64,000 bases of DNA, from the NCBI RefSeq assembly GCF_000020125.1, contig NC_010681.1, forward strand, positions 3,844,001 through 3,908,000, given 5' to 3'. Origin of the DNA: Paraburkholderia phytofirmans PsJN. Its GTDB lineage: Bacteria; Pseudomonadota; Gammaproteobacteria; Burkholderiales; Burkholderiaceae. The notes beneath the pieces were generated by a model, which was given only the letters and a program-made list of their open reading frames with translations, ran no database searches and was not told the origin of the DNA. The translations under genes were made by a program, and so were the position numbers. This document shows positions 45,617 through 58,621 of this stretch, piece after piece (within the stretch, counting starts at the first letter, position 1; every line of letters begins with the position of its first letter).

Positions 45617-45814
45617 ATGCCTACTGTCGTCAAATGCCCCACTTGCGGAAAGGACGTCCGCTGGACACCTGAAAACCGCTTCCGCCCCTTCTGCTCCGAT
45701 CGCTGCAAGCAGATCGACCTTGGCGCCTGGGCCGCTGAGAAGTACAAGATAGGCGGGGCCGAGCAGGAAGCGTCGTCGGACGAGACGCCCGGCGGGGATT
45801 ACACCCCGCATTGA
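45617..45814 (+). CDS. yacG: DNA gyrase inhibitor YacG (zinc protein)
   Basis: This 65-aa protein has a single zinc site: CPTC (C7, C10) and CSDRC (C26, C30). It binds GyrB in E. coli and blocks supercoiling. The ATG at 45617 is preferred over a TTG four codons earlier. Convergent with mutT. Confidence 0.95.
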   Translation: MPTVVKCPTCGKDVRWTPENRFRPFCSDRCKQIDLGAWAAEKYKIGGAEQEASSDETPGGDYTPH

Positions 45815-45895
45815 GCAGCGGCCCGCTGGGCGGGCCATGTCGATCGGCGCTGCGGTGAAGCAGCGCCCGGTGTTGCGCGTCCTGCTCTTTCCGCT

Positions 45896-46321
45896 TCAGT
45901 TCTTTTCGGCTGCAAGCCATTCCAGCACGGGAATGGTCGCCGGCAACAGCGGCTCGACATCCGCAGGCAGCGTCTGCCAGACAAAAGCCTGACCTTCGCG
46001 GCCGTGCGGCTCGCCGGACCACTGCGTCACTTTGCAGAAAAAGAGCCGCACATACGCGTGCGGGTAATCGTGTTCGAGCGTATGCCAGAGATGGCTTGCT
46101 TCGACGTCGATACCCAGCTCCTCGTGCAACTCACGTGCGAGCGCGGCTTCGACCGATTCGCCCGCTTCCAGCTTGCCGCCCGGAAACTCCCAGTAGCCCT
46201 CGTACGGCTTGCCCGCCGGGCGCTGTGCCAGCAGATAGCGCCCGTCGGGTTTGACCAGCACGCCGACGGCGACTTGCGTCACCTTGCGGCCGGCGGCGTT
46301 CCTCTCGACATTGTCGTTCAT
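45896..46321 (-). CDS. mutT: 8-oxo-dGTP diphosphatase, MutT-like
   Basis: This 141-aa Nudix hydrolase cleans oxidised dGTP from the pool. The Nudix box GGKLEAGESVEAALARELHE (then ELGI) is intact, and EGYWEFPGG precedes it. The ATG at 46321 follows the AAA+ gene by eight bases, so the two form an operon; a longer open frame upstream overlaps that gene. Confidence 0.92.
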   Translation of the reverse strand: MNDNVERNAAGRKVTQVAVGVLVKPDGRYLLAQRPAGKPYEGYWEFPGGKLEAGESVEAALARELHEELGIDVEASHLWHTLEHDYPHAYVRLFFCKVTQWSGEPHGREGQAFVWQTLPADVEPLLPATIPVLEWLAAEKN

Positions 46322-46329
46322 ACCGACGC

Positions 46330-47199
46330 TCACGCTGAGGTTTTGCGGCCGGACCAGTCGCGCGCGAATTGCCACGCGACACGTCCTGAACGCGACCCGC
46401 GCTCGAGCGCCCACACCAGCGCATCGCCGCGTGCCGCTTCGACTTCGGCGTCATCGCAGCCGAAATGGCGCAGCCAGTGGCCGATGATCGACAGGTAGTC
46501 GTCCTGTTTGAACGGATAGAAGCTGACCCACAGCCCGAAGCGCTCGGACAGGGAGATCTTTTCTTCGACCAGTTCGCCAGGGTGAATCTCGCCGTCGGAC
46601 GTGTGCTTGTACGTCTCGTTGTCGCTCATGTATTCGGGCAACAGATGGCGGCGGTTCGACGTCGCGTAGATCAGCACGTTGTCCGATTGCGCGGCGATCG
46701 AGCCGTCGAGCGCAACCTTCAGCGCCTTGTAGCCCGACTCGCCGTCTTCGAACGAGAGGTCGTCGCAGAACACCACAAAGCGCTCCGGCCGCTGCGCAAT
46801 CAGGTCGACGATATCGCCGAGGTCGTGCAGATCGTCCTTATCCACTTCGATCAGACGCAGGCCGTCTTTGGCATACGCGTTCAGACACGCCTTGATCAGC
46901 GACGACTTGCCGGTGCCGCGCGCGCCCGTCAGCAAGACGTTGTTGGCCGGCTGCTTGTGCACGAATTGACGCGTGTTCTGCTCGATCAGGCCTTTCTGGC
47001 GATCGATGTTCTGCAGGTCGTCAAGCGTGATCGCCGAGATGGCCGGCACCGGCTGCAGGTAGCCGCGCCCCTGGCGTTTGCGCCAGCGGAAGGCCACTGC
47101 CGCCGACCAGTCGATATCAGGCGCAGCAGGCGGAAGCATCGCTTCGAGGCGAACGAGCACGGCTTCGGCCCGGGTCAGAAACTGTTCGAGTTTATCCAT
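46330..47199 (-). CDS. AAA+ ATPase of the DUF815 family
   Basis: This 289-aa protein has Walker A TGARGTGKSS (about 92-101) and Walker B FVVFCDDLSFE, with sensor stretch YATSNRRHLLP. DUF815 proteins are conserved and little studied. The start at 47199 (MDKLEQFL) is preferred over an ATG seven codons earlier; neither has a good ribosome site. It lies between argJ and mutT. Confidence 0.85.
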   Translation of the reverse strand: MDKLEQFLTRAEAVLVRLEAMLPPAAPDIDWSAAVAFRWRKRQGRGYLQPVPAISAITLDDLQNIDRQKGLIEQNTRQFVHKQPANNVLLTGARGTGKSSLIKACLNAYAKDGLRLIEVDKDDLHDLGDIVDLIAQRPERFVVFCDDLSFEDGESGYKALKVALDGSIAAQSDNVLIYATSNRRHLLPEYMSDNETYKHTSDGEIHPGELVEEKISLSERFGLWVSFYPFKQDDYLSIIGHWLRHFGCDDAEVEAARGDALVWALERGSRSGRVAWQFARDWSGRKTSA

Positions 47200-47253
47200 G
47201 GCTGGAAAGTAAGCGGCCATGAGGCCGCGTTAAACCCCTGGTGAGGAACCTGG

Positions 47254-48495
47254 TTACGAACGATAGTCGGCGTTGATGCTCACGTAGTCGTGCGACAGAT
47301 CGCAAGTCCAGATCGTGGCTTGCGCATCGCCGCGGCCGAGTACGACACGAATGCCGATCTCGCTCTTTTTCATGACGCGCTGGCCGTCTTCTTCGCGGTA
47401 GGCCGGATTGCGGCCGCCGGCAGTCGCGACCAGCACGTCGTCCAGATACAGATCGATCTTGCCGACGTCGAGATCGTCCACGCCGGCATAGCCGATGGCC
47501 GCGAGAATGCGGCCGAGATTCGGATCCGATGCATAGAAGGCCGTTTTCACGAGCGGCGAGTGGCCGATCGCATAGGCGATCTGGCGGCATTCGCCGACGC
47601 TCGAACCGCCTTCCACTTGCACGGTCATGAATTTGGTCGCGCCTTCGCCGTCGCGCACGATCAGTTGCGCGAGGGTCTGGGCGACTTCGGTCACCGCGTC
47701 GCGCAGCGCTGCATAAGCGGGCGAGTCGGTGGACGTGATCGCCGGCAGGCTCGATTTGCCCGACGCGATCAGAATGAATGAATCGTTGGTCGACGTATCG
47801 CCATCGATCGTGATGCAGTTGAACGAGCGGTCCGCCACGTGCTTGACCAGCGCGTCCAGCACCGGCTGGGCGACGGCGGCGTCGAACGCGAGGAAGCCGA
47901 GCATGGTCGCCATGTTCGGCTTGATCATGCCCGCGCCCTTGCTGATGCCGGTCAGCGTGACCGTGTGGCCCTCGATCGTGACCTGGCGCGACGTGGCCTT
48001 GGGCAGCGTGTCCGTGGTCATGATCGCCTGCGCGGCGTCGTACCAGTTTGCTTCCTTGCGGTTCGCCAGCGCGGCCGGCAAACCCGCTTTCAAACGATCG
48101 ACCGGCAACGGCTCCAGAATCACGCCCGTCGAAAACGGCAGCACCTGTTCCGGCGTAATGTCCGCGAGACGCGCGAGCTCGGCGCAGGTTTCGCGCGCCG
48201 CCACGAGGCCCGGCTCACCCGTGCCCGCATTCGCGTTGCCGGTGTTGATCACCAGCGCGCGAACCGGCTTGCCGCCGGCGCGCACGCGATCCAGATTCTC
48301 ACGGCACACGGTGACGGGCGCCGCGCAAAAACGGTTCTGCGTGAACACCCCGCCCACCGTGGCGCCATCGCCCACGGAAATGACGAGCACGTCCTTGCGG
48401 TTCGGCTTGCGGATATTCGCCTCCGCCCAGCCGAGCGAGACGCCGGCGACGGGGTGGAGTTGAGCGGGATCGATCGAGGGGAAATTGACAGCCAT
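47254..48495 (-). CDS. argJ: Bifunctional ornithine acetyltransferase / N-acetylglutamate synthase
   Basis: This 413-aa enzyme recycles the acetyl group in arginine synthesis. It is cleaved into two chains before the nucleophile T197 in [24 protein letters not shown] and the C-terminal end [10 protein letters not shown] are typical. The arrangement argJ then AAA+ ATPase then mutT after secA is common in this group. Confidence 0.96.
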   Translation of the reverse strand: MAVNFPSIDPAQLHPVAGVSLGWAEANIRKPNRKDVLVISVGDGATVGGVFTQNRFCAAPVTVCRENLDRVRAGGKPVRALVINTGNANAGTGEPGLVAARETCAELARLADITPEQVLPFSTGVILEPLPVDRLKAGLPAALANRKEANWYDAAQAIMTTDTLPKATSRQVTIEGHTVTLTGISKGAGMIKPNMATMLGFLAFDAAVAQPVLDALVKHVADRSFNCITIDGDTSTNDSFILIASGKSSLPAITSTDSPAYAALRDAVTEVAQTLAQLIVRDGEGATKFMTVQVEGGSSVGECRQIAYAIGHSPLVKTAFYASDPNLGRILAAIGYAGVDDLDVGKIDLYLDDVLVATAGGRNPAYREEDGQRVMKKSEIGIRVVLGRGDAQATIWTCDLSHDYVSINADYRS

Positions 48496-48612
48496 GGTCG
48501 CGACCTGTCGAAGAAAATGCCGGCAGGCGCCGGCATCGGGGAAACGGAACTGATGGCCCGGGCGTGCTGCCGGACCACCGCGAAATCAAGGCAAGCAAAC
48601 GTGTAAAACGAC

Positions 48613-48636
48613 GCGGCGCGCCTTTCAGCGCGCCGC
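48613..48636 (-). terminator. Hairpin after secA
   Basis: On the minus strand GCGGCGCGC-TGAAAG-GCGCGCCGC is a 9-bp perfect stem followed by GTCGTTTT, nine bases beyond the secA stop. A plausible but imperfect intrinsic terminator. Confidence 0.6.
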
Positions 48637-48644
48637 ATTCGGCA

Positions 48645-51455
<2,811 letters not shown>

Positions 51456-51746
51456 CGGATCGGTGTCTGCGTCGCGGCTTCGGCTGGGTTGCGGCGTGCA
51501 GTTCATGCACGCGCGCTCCGGGGTCGGAAGGGCCTCGGCGGCTTAGTCCAAGAGTGAATTCGAATCGCGCATTTTAGCACGCGCCCCCGCCCACGCTTAT
51601 GTCAGCAGCGAGACGGCGGCGGGGCATCGGAAGCCCGCCGTAGCGAGCTCTGGGAGTCCGTATTGAGGCGGGCCCGCGTGCATCCTGCGCGGTACAATCG
51701 CGGCGTGAACGCGCATAGTGTGCGGGCACGCCATTACCCATCGAAC

Positions 51747-52232
51747 ATGAGCCGTTTTCCTTCCTTTTCAAGGCCGCCGCCCCAGCAGTTCAAGGCGCGC
51801 CGCCCGCAGCCGGTCGCCGAGGTGCTCAATCGCACAGACGCGTTCGCGGCCCTGCGCGCGGGCGTCGAGCAGATTGCGGCGCTGGAGAAGGATCTGCGCG
51901 CGCTACTGCCCGACTATCTGGCGACGAGCGTCGAACCCAGCTTTATCAAGGAAGGCGTGCTGGCCCTGTTCGCCGGCCATAACGCGCTGGCAGCGCGGCT
52001 GCGGCATCTGGAGCCACGGCTGCTGGCGGATCTGCAGCAGCGCGGCTGGCCCGTGAATTCCCTGCGGATTCGCGTGCGGCCGCAGGCGGTCAAGGAACCG
52101 CCGCCGGTCAAACAGGCGCGCATGACGCCAGCTGGCGCCGATGCGCTCCACGCGCTGAGCGAATCGCTGGCGCCCTCGCCTTTGCAGGAAGCGCTGGCGA
52201 AAATGGCGGCCCGGCATCGGAGAAATCGCTAG
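51747..52232 (+). CDS. dciA: DciA-type replicative helicase loader (DUF721)
   Basis: This 161-aa protein has a DUF721 domain at about residues 20-115 (LRALLPDYLATSVEPSF, GVLALFAGHNALAARLRHL, RIRVRP). DciA loads DnaB helicase in bacteria without DnaC. The ATG at 51747 is inside a longer open frame. A C-terminal basic tail (ARHRRNR) may bind DNA. It lies between secA and lpxC on the opposite strand, as in relatives. Confidence 0.82.
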   Translation: MSRFPSFSRPPPQQFKARRPQPVAEVLNRTDAFAALRAGVEQIAALEKDLRALLPDYLATSVEPSFIKEGVLALFAGHNALAARLRHLEPRLLADLQQRGWPVNSLRIRVRPQAVKEPPPVKQARMTPAGADALHALSESLAPSPLQEALAKMAARHRRNR

Positions 52233-52242
52233 GCAAAAGAAA

Positions 52243-52270
52243 AGCGGCCCGACTGGGCCGCTTACTTTTC
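52243..52270. terminator. Bidirectional terminator between dciA and lpxC
   Basis: AAGCGGCCC-GACT-GGGCCGCTT, with ACTTTT after it on the plus strand and TTCTTTT on the minus strand. It serves two converging genes. Confidence 0.85.
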
Positions 52271-52302
52271 ATGCGCTTGTTTCGGAAAATTCACCCAAGG
52301 CG

Positions 52303-53220
52303 TTAGGCAAAAGCCGTCTGCGTCTCGTAGGCAAAACCGCGCGGCGCCTTTTGCGTGTCGTCGAAGGTGACGATTTCGTACGAATCTTCGTGCGCCAGCA
52401 GTTCGCGCAGCAGCGCGTTGTTCAGGCCGTGGCCCGATTTGTACGCGTCGTACGCTGCCAGCAGCGGATGGCCGATCACATACAGGTCGCCGATCGCGTC
52501 GAGCATCTTGTGCTTCACGAACTCGTCGTCGTAGCGCAGGCCGTCGTTGTTCAGAATGCGGTATTCGTCCAGCACGATCGCGTTGTCCATGCTGCCGCCA
52601 CGCGCCAGACCCAGTTCGCGCATCATTTCCACCTCATGCGCAAAACCGAAGGTGCGAGCACGCGCGATCTCGCGCACGTACGACGTATTGGCAAAATCCA
52701 CTTCCAGCGCCTGACCGGTTTTATCCACAGCCGGGTGACGGAAATCGATCGTAAATTTGAGCTTGAAACCAAAATACGGGTCGAGGCGCGCGAATTTATC
52801 GCCGTCGCGAATTTCGACCGGCTTGGTGACCTTGATGAATTTCTTCGCCGCGTTCTGCTCTTCAATACCGGCAGACTGAATCAGAAATACGAATGAACCG
52901 GCGCTGCCGTCCATGATCGGAATTTCTTCGGCGGTGACGTCGATATAAAGATTGTCGATGCCGAGACCGGCGCAGGCGGACATCAGATGCTCGATGGTCG
53001 AGACGCGCGCGCCGTCCTTCTGCAACACGGAAGCCATACGCGTATCGCCAATCGCCATCGCCGACGCGGGAATGTCCACCGGCGTGGCCAGATCCACGCG
53101 CGAAAACACGATGCCCGTGTCCGGCGCGGCCGGACGGAGCGTCAGTTCGACTTTGCGGCCCGAGTGCAGGCCGATGCCGACCGTCTTGACGATTTGTTTG
53201 ATAGTGCGCTGCTTCAGCAT
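52303..53220 (-). CDS. lpxC: UDP-3-O-acyl-N-acetylglucosamine deacetylase
   Basis: This 305-aa zinc enzyme commits the pathway to lipid A. Zinc residues are H78 in STIEHLMSA and the pair in [14 protein letters not shown]-terminal MLKQRTIKQ and GIGLHSG are typical. The leader (about 53221-53290) is AT-rich, as expected for a promoter. In E. coli FtsH controls LpxC turnover; the C-terminal end here (YETQTAFA) differs from the E. coli degron. Confidence 0.97.
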   Translation of the reverse strand: MLKQRTIKQIVKTVGIGLHSGRKVELTLRPAAPDTGIVFSRVDLATPVDIPASAMAIGDTRMASVLQKDGARVSTIEHLMSACAGLGIDNLYIDVTAEEIPIMDGSAGSFVFLIQSAGIEEQNAAKKFIKVTKPVEIRDGDKFARLDPYFGFKLKFTIDFRHPAVDKTGQALEVDFANTSYVREIARARTFGFAHEVEMMRELGLARGGSMDNAIVLDEYRILNNDGLRYDDEFVKHKMLDAIGDLYVIGHPLLAAYDAYKSGHGLNNALLRELLAHEDSYEIVTFDDTQKAPRGFAYETQTAFA

Positions 53221-53509
53221 GGTGATCTTCTATTCGATTGAAAATCCCAATCGGGACTTTTTATTCCATAGCGCGAATTATACTCCAATACCCTAAGGAG
53301 CGTCTTTTCACGGAACGTATCAATCTGTTTCGCTGCATTACCCTTGGGCGCCCATCAGGGAAAGCGTGACGGGCCGATGCCCCGGAACGGAGGCGTTTCC
53401 GGTCATCGGCCCGCGTAACGGCCTGTCACAAAAGCGTCTTATCGACCGTTGCCCTGGCACAACGCGCGAACCGCGTGTGCCTGTGGCGAAGGTCACGACG
53501 CCAGCGTGC

Positions 53510-54013
53510 CTAGCTCAACGTAGCGAGAATACTCCCTGCATCGCTGACTTCGAATTTGCCGGCAGCCTCGACGTTCAACGTCTTGACCACGCCGTCGTCG
53601 ACCACCATCGCGTAGCGTTGGGAACGGATTCCCATGCCGCGCGCCGACAAATCCTGCTCGAGACCGAGCGCTCGCGTGAAAGCCGCACTGCCGTCCGCCA
53701 TCATGCGCACCTTGCCCGAGGCGTGCTGATCGCGTCCCCACGCGCCCATTACGAACGCGTCGTTGACGGACACGCACCAGATCTCGTCGATGCCAAGAGC
53801 GCGCAACTGCTCGGCGTGCTCGACATAACCCGGTACATGTTTGGCCGAACAGGTGGGCGTGAACGCGCCGGGCAATCCGAAGATCACCACACGCTTGCCC
53901 GCCGTCTGCTCGCGCACGTCGAAGCTGTTAGGCCCGATCGTGCAGCCCGCCCGCTCGTCTTCGATCAACTCGAAGAGCGTCGCGTCGGGCAGCTTGTCAC
54001 CTGCCTGAATCAT
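53510..54013 (-). CDS. Peroxiredoxin of the Prx5 (AhpE/PMP20-like) type
   Basis: This 167-aa enzyme reduces peroxides. The peroxidatic cysteine is C55 in PGAFTPTCSAKHVPGY. The Prx5-type motif and lack of a clear resolving cysteine point to glutathione or glutaredoxin as reductant. It sits between ftsZ and lpxC, a position where this type is often found in Burkholderia-like genomes. Confidence 0.9.
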   Translation of the reverse strand: MIQAGDKLPDATLFELIEDERAGCTIGPNSFDVREQTAGKRVVIFGLPGAFTPTCSAKHVPGYVEHAEQLRALGIDEIWCVSVNDAFVMGAWGRDQHASGKVRMMADGSAAFTRALGLEQDLSARGMGIRSQRYAMVVDDGVVKTLNVEAAGKFEVSDAGSILATLS

Positions 54014-54269
54014 GCTCAGTCCTTTGCATCGATGCGAAGCACGCTCACACGTCGTCGTGTCGCAGTGAAAAATCCGGCGTGGGCACCAACCACTGCATGC
54101 TCCGCCGTCCGGCGACAGTCGCCCACTCCGCTTCGCGAATCCGAAGAGGGCACTTGTCCTTGTCGCGAATCCTCAACGATACGCGACTTGTTCGCCGTTC
54201 ACCCGCCACGCTCGTGCATTCGTCCGCCAGCGCCAGAATCGGCGCCGCAACGAAAGCCTGCCCGTGCGC

Positions 54270-55466
54270 TCAGTCCGCCTGCTTGCGCAGGAATGCCGGA
54301 ATGTCGTACGTGTCGACGCCCTTTTCCTGCAGCGCCTGCACATGCGAAGCGGCCGTATCGCGCGACGTGCGCCACACTGCCGGCGTATCCAGCGCGCCGT
54401 AATCGGCGGTGCTGGCGTGCGACGACTGCGGTGCGTAGGCAGCGTGTGCGCTGATCGGCTGGTTGTCGGTGCCGGTGCGCAGCAGCGTCATCGGTGCCGA
54501 TTGCTGCTTCTTCGCCGCGCGGCCCAGACCCGTTGCCACGACCGTCACGCGCAGCGCGTCGCCCATTGCATCGTCGTACACTGCGCCGAAAATCACGGTT
54601 GCGTCTTCCGCAGCGTAGCTCTTGATCGTGTTCATCACTTCGCGCGTTTCCGACAGACGCAGCGAACGGCTCGACGTGATGTTCACCAGCACGCCACGCG
54701 CGCCCGACAGATCCACACCTTCCAGCAGCGGGCTTGCAACAGCCTGCTCAGCAGCGAGGCGTGCGCGATCGACGCCGGCAACCGTCGCCGTGCCCATCAT
54801 CGCCTTGCCCTGTTCGCCCATCACCGTCTTCACGTCTTCGAAGTCGACGTTCACCAGACCGTCGACGTTGATGATTTCCGCGATGCCGGCAACTGCGTTG
54901 TTCAGAACGTCGTCTGCGCACTGGAAGCACTTGTCCATCTCGGCGTCATCGCCCATCACCTCGAACAGCTTGTCGTTCAGAACGACGATCAGCGAGTCGA
55001 CGTGATCCTCCAGTTGCTGCGAACCGGCTTCTGCCACGCGCATCCGCTTGCCGCCTTCGAATTCGAACGGCTTGCTGACGACGCCAACGGTCAAGATACC
55101 CATTTCTTTCGCGATCTGCGCGACCACGGGTGCTGCGCCCGTGCCCGTGCCGCCGCCCATGCCGGCCGTGATGAAGACCATGTGCGCGCCACGCAGTGCG
55201 TCGGCGATGCGCTCACGTGCTTCTTCCGCTGCGGCGCGGCCCATTTCCGGCTTGGCGCCGGCGCCCAGACCCGTGTTGCCGAGCTGGATCACCGCGGTGG
55301 CGCGCGAACGCGACAAAGCCTGCGCGTCCGTGTTCATCACGATGAAGTCGACGCCTTGCACGCCTTTGTTGATCATGTGCTGAACAGCATTGCCGCCAGC
55401 GCCACCTACTCCGACCACCTTGATGATGGTGCCGTTCGTTTCGGTTTCCAGCATTTGGAAATCCAT
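54270..55466 (-). CDS. ftsZ: Cell division GTPase FtsZ
   Basis: This 398-aa tubulin-like protein forms the Z-ring. GTP loop GGGTGTGAAPVVA and VVGVGGAGGNAV are intact. The tail ends YDIPAFLRKQAD, the conserved FtsA/ZipA/ZapD-binding peptide (DIPAFLRK). The ATG at 55466 has GGAGG seven bases upstream. Partner zapD lies 10 kb to the left. Confidence 0.98.
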   Translation of the reverse strand: MDFQMLETETNGTIIKVVGVGGAGGNAVQHMINKGVQGVDFIVMNTDAQALSRSRATAVIQLGNTGLGAGAKPEMGRAAAEEARERIADALRGAHMVFITAGMGGGTGTGAAPVVAQIAKEMGILTVGVVSKPFEFEGGKRMRVAEAGSQQLEDHVDSLIVVLNDKLFEVMGDDAEMDKCFQCADDVLNNAVAGIAEIINVDGLVNVDFEDVKTVMGEQGKAMMGTATVAGVDRARLAAEQAVASPLLEGVDLSGARGVLVNITSSRSLRLSETREVMNTIKSYAAEDATVIFGAVYDDAMGDALRVTVVATGLGRAAKKQQSAPMTLLRTGTDNQPISAHAAYAPQSSHASTADYGALDTPAVWRTSRDTAASHVQALQEKGVDTYDIPAFLRKQAD

Positions 55467-55617
55467 GATGCCTCCGTCAAGATAAAAATTTACAGCCACT
55501 TCGGCCGTTATTCGGCAGGAGATCGGGCAACCCCCTGTCGCGCGCCGGCCGCCGGCACCAGCGCGTATTTTGAAACTCGTTCGACAACCCGTTCTGTGCA
55601 GCGGTGCTACGAATGCT

Positions 55618-56850
55618 TTAAAAATTGCCGAGGAACCAGTCCTTCATGCGCGTGAACACCTGTCCCATAGAGCCCGACTGCACCGCGACCTTGCGGCCGC
55701 GCATGCGCTGCGAGCGTCCTTCGACGAGCAGGCCCATCGCCGTCGAGTAGCGCGGATTGCGTACTACATCAGCGAGACCGCCCGCGTATTCCGGCACGCC
55801 GATACGCACCGGCTTCAGGAAAATGTCCTCGCCCAGTTCGACCATGCCGAGCATCATCGACGCGCCGCCGGTCAGCACCACGCCGGAGCTCAGCAGTTCC
55901 TCGTAACCCGACTCGCGCACCACCTGCTGCACGAGCGAAAACAGTTCTTCGACACGCGGCTCGACCACCGCCGCCAGCGCCTGGCGCGACAACGTACGCG
56001 GACCGCGCTCGCCGAGACCCGGCACTTCGATCATTTCGTCCGGATCGGCGAGCGCCTGCTTGGCGATGCCGTAATCCACCTTGATGTCTTCCGCGTCCGG
56101 CGTCGGCGTGCGCAACGCCATCGCGATGTCGCTCGTGATCTGGTCGCCGGCAATCGGAATCACCGCCGTATGGCGGATCGCGCCTTCGCTGAAAATCGCG
56201 ATGTCCGTCGTGCCGCCGCCGATATCGACCAGCACCACGCCGAGTTCTTTTTCGTCTTCCGTCAGCACCGCCAGCGACGACGCCAGCGGTTGCAAGATCA
56301 GATCGTTCACTTCGAGCCCGCAACGGCGCACGCACTTCACGATGTTCTGCGCCGCGCTCACCGCGCCGGTGACGATATGCACCTTCACTTCGAGACGAAT
56401 GCCGCTCATGCCGATCGGCTCGCGCACATCTTCCTGACCGTCGATGATGAATTCCTGCGTCAGGATATGCAGCACCTGCTGATCGGTCGGGATGTTGATC
56501 GCCTTGGCCGTTTCGATCACGCGCGCCACATCCGCCTGCGTGACTTCCTTCTCCTTGATCGCCACCATGCCGCTCGAATTGAAGCTGCGGATATGGCTAC
56601 CGGCAATCCCGGTAAATACGTTGGTGATCTTGCAGTCGGCCATCAGTTCGGCTTCTTCGAGCGCGCGCTGAATCGACTGCACGGTGGCCTCGATATTCAC
56701 CACCACGCCTTTCTTGAGCCCCTTTGATTCGCTCTGGCCGAGGCCGATCACCTCGTAGTGACCTTCGCCCTTCAACTCGGCGACGATGGCCACGACCTTC
56801 GACGTCCCAATGTCGAGGGCGACCAGCAGATCTTTATAGTCTTTACTCAT
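55618..56850 (-). CDS. ftsA: Cell division protein FtsA
   Basis: This 410-aa actin-like protein links FtsZ to the membrane. ATP-site motifs: ALDIGTSKVVA at the start, VVLVDIGGGTTDIAIF in the middle and VVLTGGASMM near the end. The C-terminal amphipathic helix (VFTRMKDWFLGNF) is the membrane anchor. A 151-bp gap to ftsZ may hold an extra ftsZ promoter. Confidence 0.97.
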   Translation of the reverse strand: MSKDYKDLLVALDIGTSKVVAIVAELKGEGHYEVIGLGQSESKGLKKGVVVNIEATVQSIQRALEEAELMADCKITNVFTGIAGSHIRSFNSSGMVAIKEKEVTQADVARVIETAKAINIPTDQQVLHILTQEFIIDGQEDVREPIGMSGIRLEVKVHIVTGAVSAAQNIVKCVRRCGLEVNDLILQPLASSLAVLTEDEKELGVVLVDIGGGTTDIAIFSEGAIRHTAVIPIAGDQITSDIAMALRTPTPDAEDIKVDYGIAKQALADPDEMIEVPGLGERGPRTLSRQALAAVVEPRVEELFSLVQQVVRESGYEELLSSGVVLTGGASMMLGMVELGEDIFLKPVRIGVPEYAGGLADVVRNPRYSTAMGLLVEGRSQRMRGRKVAVQSGSMGQVFTRMKDWFLGNF

Positions 56851-56877
56851 AGCGTGCTCATTGCGTGTGATGTCCGT

Positions 56878-57630
56878 TTACTTCTTGCCCTTGTCGGGTT
56901 CGGTGATAAAGCGCATCCCTGCCGCGCGAATCGCGAAACCGTTCGGATAGCGCAAGTCCGCATACTCGATATCCTTTCCCCAACGTTGCGTCACCGCGCT
57001 CCACGCCGCGCTCAGACGTTTGCTCCGATCGAGCAGCGTGTCCTGATTACGTTCGCGCCCAAGTTCCACCTGCGTGCCGTTCGAGAGCTTCACCGTCCAC
57101 GCATAGCGCGGCGACAGCGTCACTTCTTCAGGCGTCGCGCCCAACGGCGCAAACCATTTCTGGAAGTCGTGATACCGCGCGACCACCTCTTTTGCCGTAC
57201 CGTCCGGACCGTCGAACGCGGGCAGATCCTCTTCGAGCTCGCCCTGGTTCGCGGTGAATAGTTCGCCGTCGACGCTCACTAGCTGATCGCTGCCCCACGT
57301 CCCCAGCGGTTTGTACTCTTCCAGCGTGACAGCCAGTGCATTCGGCCAGACGCGCCGCACGCTCGCATGACGCACCCACGGCATCTGCTCGAATGCTTGA
57401 CGCGCCACGTCGAGATCCACCGTGAAAAAGTTGCCCTTCAAACGCCCAACCACACCCGCGCGCACCGTCGGCGAATTGATGTGCTCGGTATCGCCGTCGA
57501 TCTGAATCTCGTGCAGCGCGAAATTCGGACGCTGGATCAGCCAGTAACCGCCAGCCGCCAGCAGCACGAGCACCAGCAACACATGCAATGCGTTGGCGGC
57601 GAAATTGAGCTGGCGAACGTTGTTCCACAT
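56878..57630 (-). CDS. ftsQ: Cell division protein FtsQ
   Basis: This 250-aa divisome scaffold has one membrane helix (about 15-33: LHVLLVLVLLAAGGYWLI). A POTRA domain follows (about 38-107: IQIDGDTEHINS) and then the beta domain. Starts 48 bp after ddlB and 27 bp before ftsA. Confidence 0.94.
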   Translation of the reverse strand: MWNNVRQLNFAANALHVLLVLVLLAAGGYWLIQRPNFALHEIQIDGDTEHINSPTVRAGVVGRLKGNFFTVDLDVARQAFEQMPWVRHASVRRVWPNALAVTLEEYKPLGTWGSDQLVSVDGELFTANQGELEEDLPAFDGPDGTAKEVVARYHDFQKWFAPLGATPEEVTLSPRYAWTVKLSNGTQVELGRERNQDTLLDRSKRLSAAWSAVTQRWGKDIEYADLRYPNGFAIRAAGMRFITEPDKGKK

Positions 57631-57678
57631 GGTGTTGCTTTCGGGTCGCCCCGGTTAGTGCTGCAATTAGTGCCGCAA

Positions 57679-58620
57679 TTAGTCCTGCAACGTCAGCGCC
57701 AATACGCCGACAACCAGTTCCTGATAGCTGATGCCCACCGCGCGCGCCGCTTTCGGCGGCAGCGAGTGATCGGTCATGCCGGGCGCCGTGTTCACTTCGA
57801 GGAAATACGGGTTGCCGTCGGCGTCGAGCATGAAATCCGCGCGGCCCCAGTCGGTGCAGCCAAGCACGTCGAACGCACGGCGCGCGAGCACTTTCAGGCG
57901 AGCTTCCTCGTCCGCCGCCAAACCGCACGGGATCAGGTACTGCGTGTCGTTCGCGATGTACTTCGCGTGATAGTCGTAAAACTCGCCGGCCGGCACGATG
58001 CGGATCACCGGCAGATCCAGATTGCCTGCGATGCAAGCGGTGTATTCGCCGCCGCCTTCAACGCTCTTTTCCACCACCACGATCTTGTCGTACTTGACCG
58101 CTTCGATCAGCGCGGCCGGCAATGCGTCGGCGCTCTTCACCTTGATCACCGCGACGCTCGAACCTTCGCTCGCCGGCTTCACGAAAAGCGGCAAGCCGAG
58201 CTTCGCGACGATCTCTTTCGAGCGCGCTTCGTAGTCGTCGCCGCGCAACACGGCTTCGAACGGCGGCGTCGGAATGCCGAGTTGCTGCCACACGAGCTTG
58301 GTGCGGAATTTATCCAGACCGAGCGCCGAGCCGAGCACGCCGCTACCCGTGTACTTGATGCCGTAAAAGTCGAGCGCACCCTGAATCTGGCCGTTCTCGC
58401 CGTAGCCGCCATGCAGCGCGTTGAACGCGCGCACGAAGCCTTCTTCCTTCAACGCGGCGAGCGGACGCTCGGCCGGGTCGAACGGATGCGCGTCCACGCC
58501 GGCGTCGCGCAGACCTTGCAGTACCAGGCGGCCGGAGTTGAGCGATACCTCGCGCTCGGCGGAATTGCCGCCGAGGAGTACTGCCACCTTGCCGAATTGT
58601 TTCGGGTCAATACTGCTCAT
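57679..58620 (-). CDS. ddlB: D-alanine--D-alanine ligase
   Basis: This 313-aa ATP-grasp enzyme makes D-Ala-D-Ala for the peptide stem. [16 protein letters not shown] at the start, [14 protein letters not shown] and [14 protein letters not shown] near the end mark the family. The start at 58620 lies one base after the murC stop. An alternative open frame upstream overlaps murC. Confidence 0.97.
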   Translation of the reverse strand: MSSIDPKQFGKVAVLLGGNSAEREVSLNSGRLVLQGLRDAGVDAHPFDPAERPLAALKEEGFVRAFNALHGGYGENGQIQGALDFYGIKYTGSGVLGSALGLDKFRTKLVWQQLGIPTPPFEAVLRGDDYEARSKEIVAKLGLPLFVKPASEGSSVAVIKVKSADALPAALIEAVKYDKIVVVEKSVEGGGEYTACIAGNLDLPVIRIVPAGEFYDYHAKYIANDTQYLIPCGLAADEEARLKVLARRAFDVLGCTDWGRADFMLDADGNPYFLEVNTAPGMTDHSLPPKAARAVGISYQELVVGVLALTLQD

Positions 58621-58621
58621 C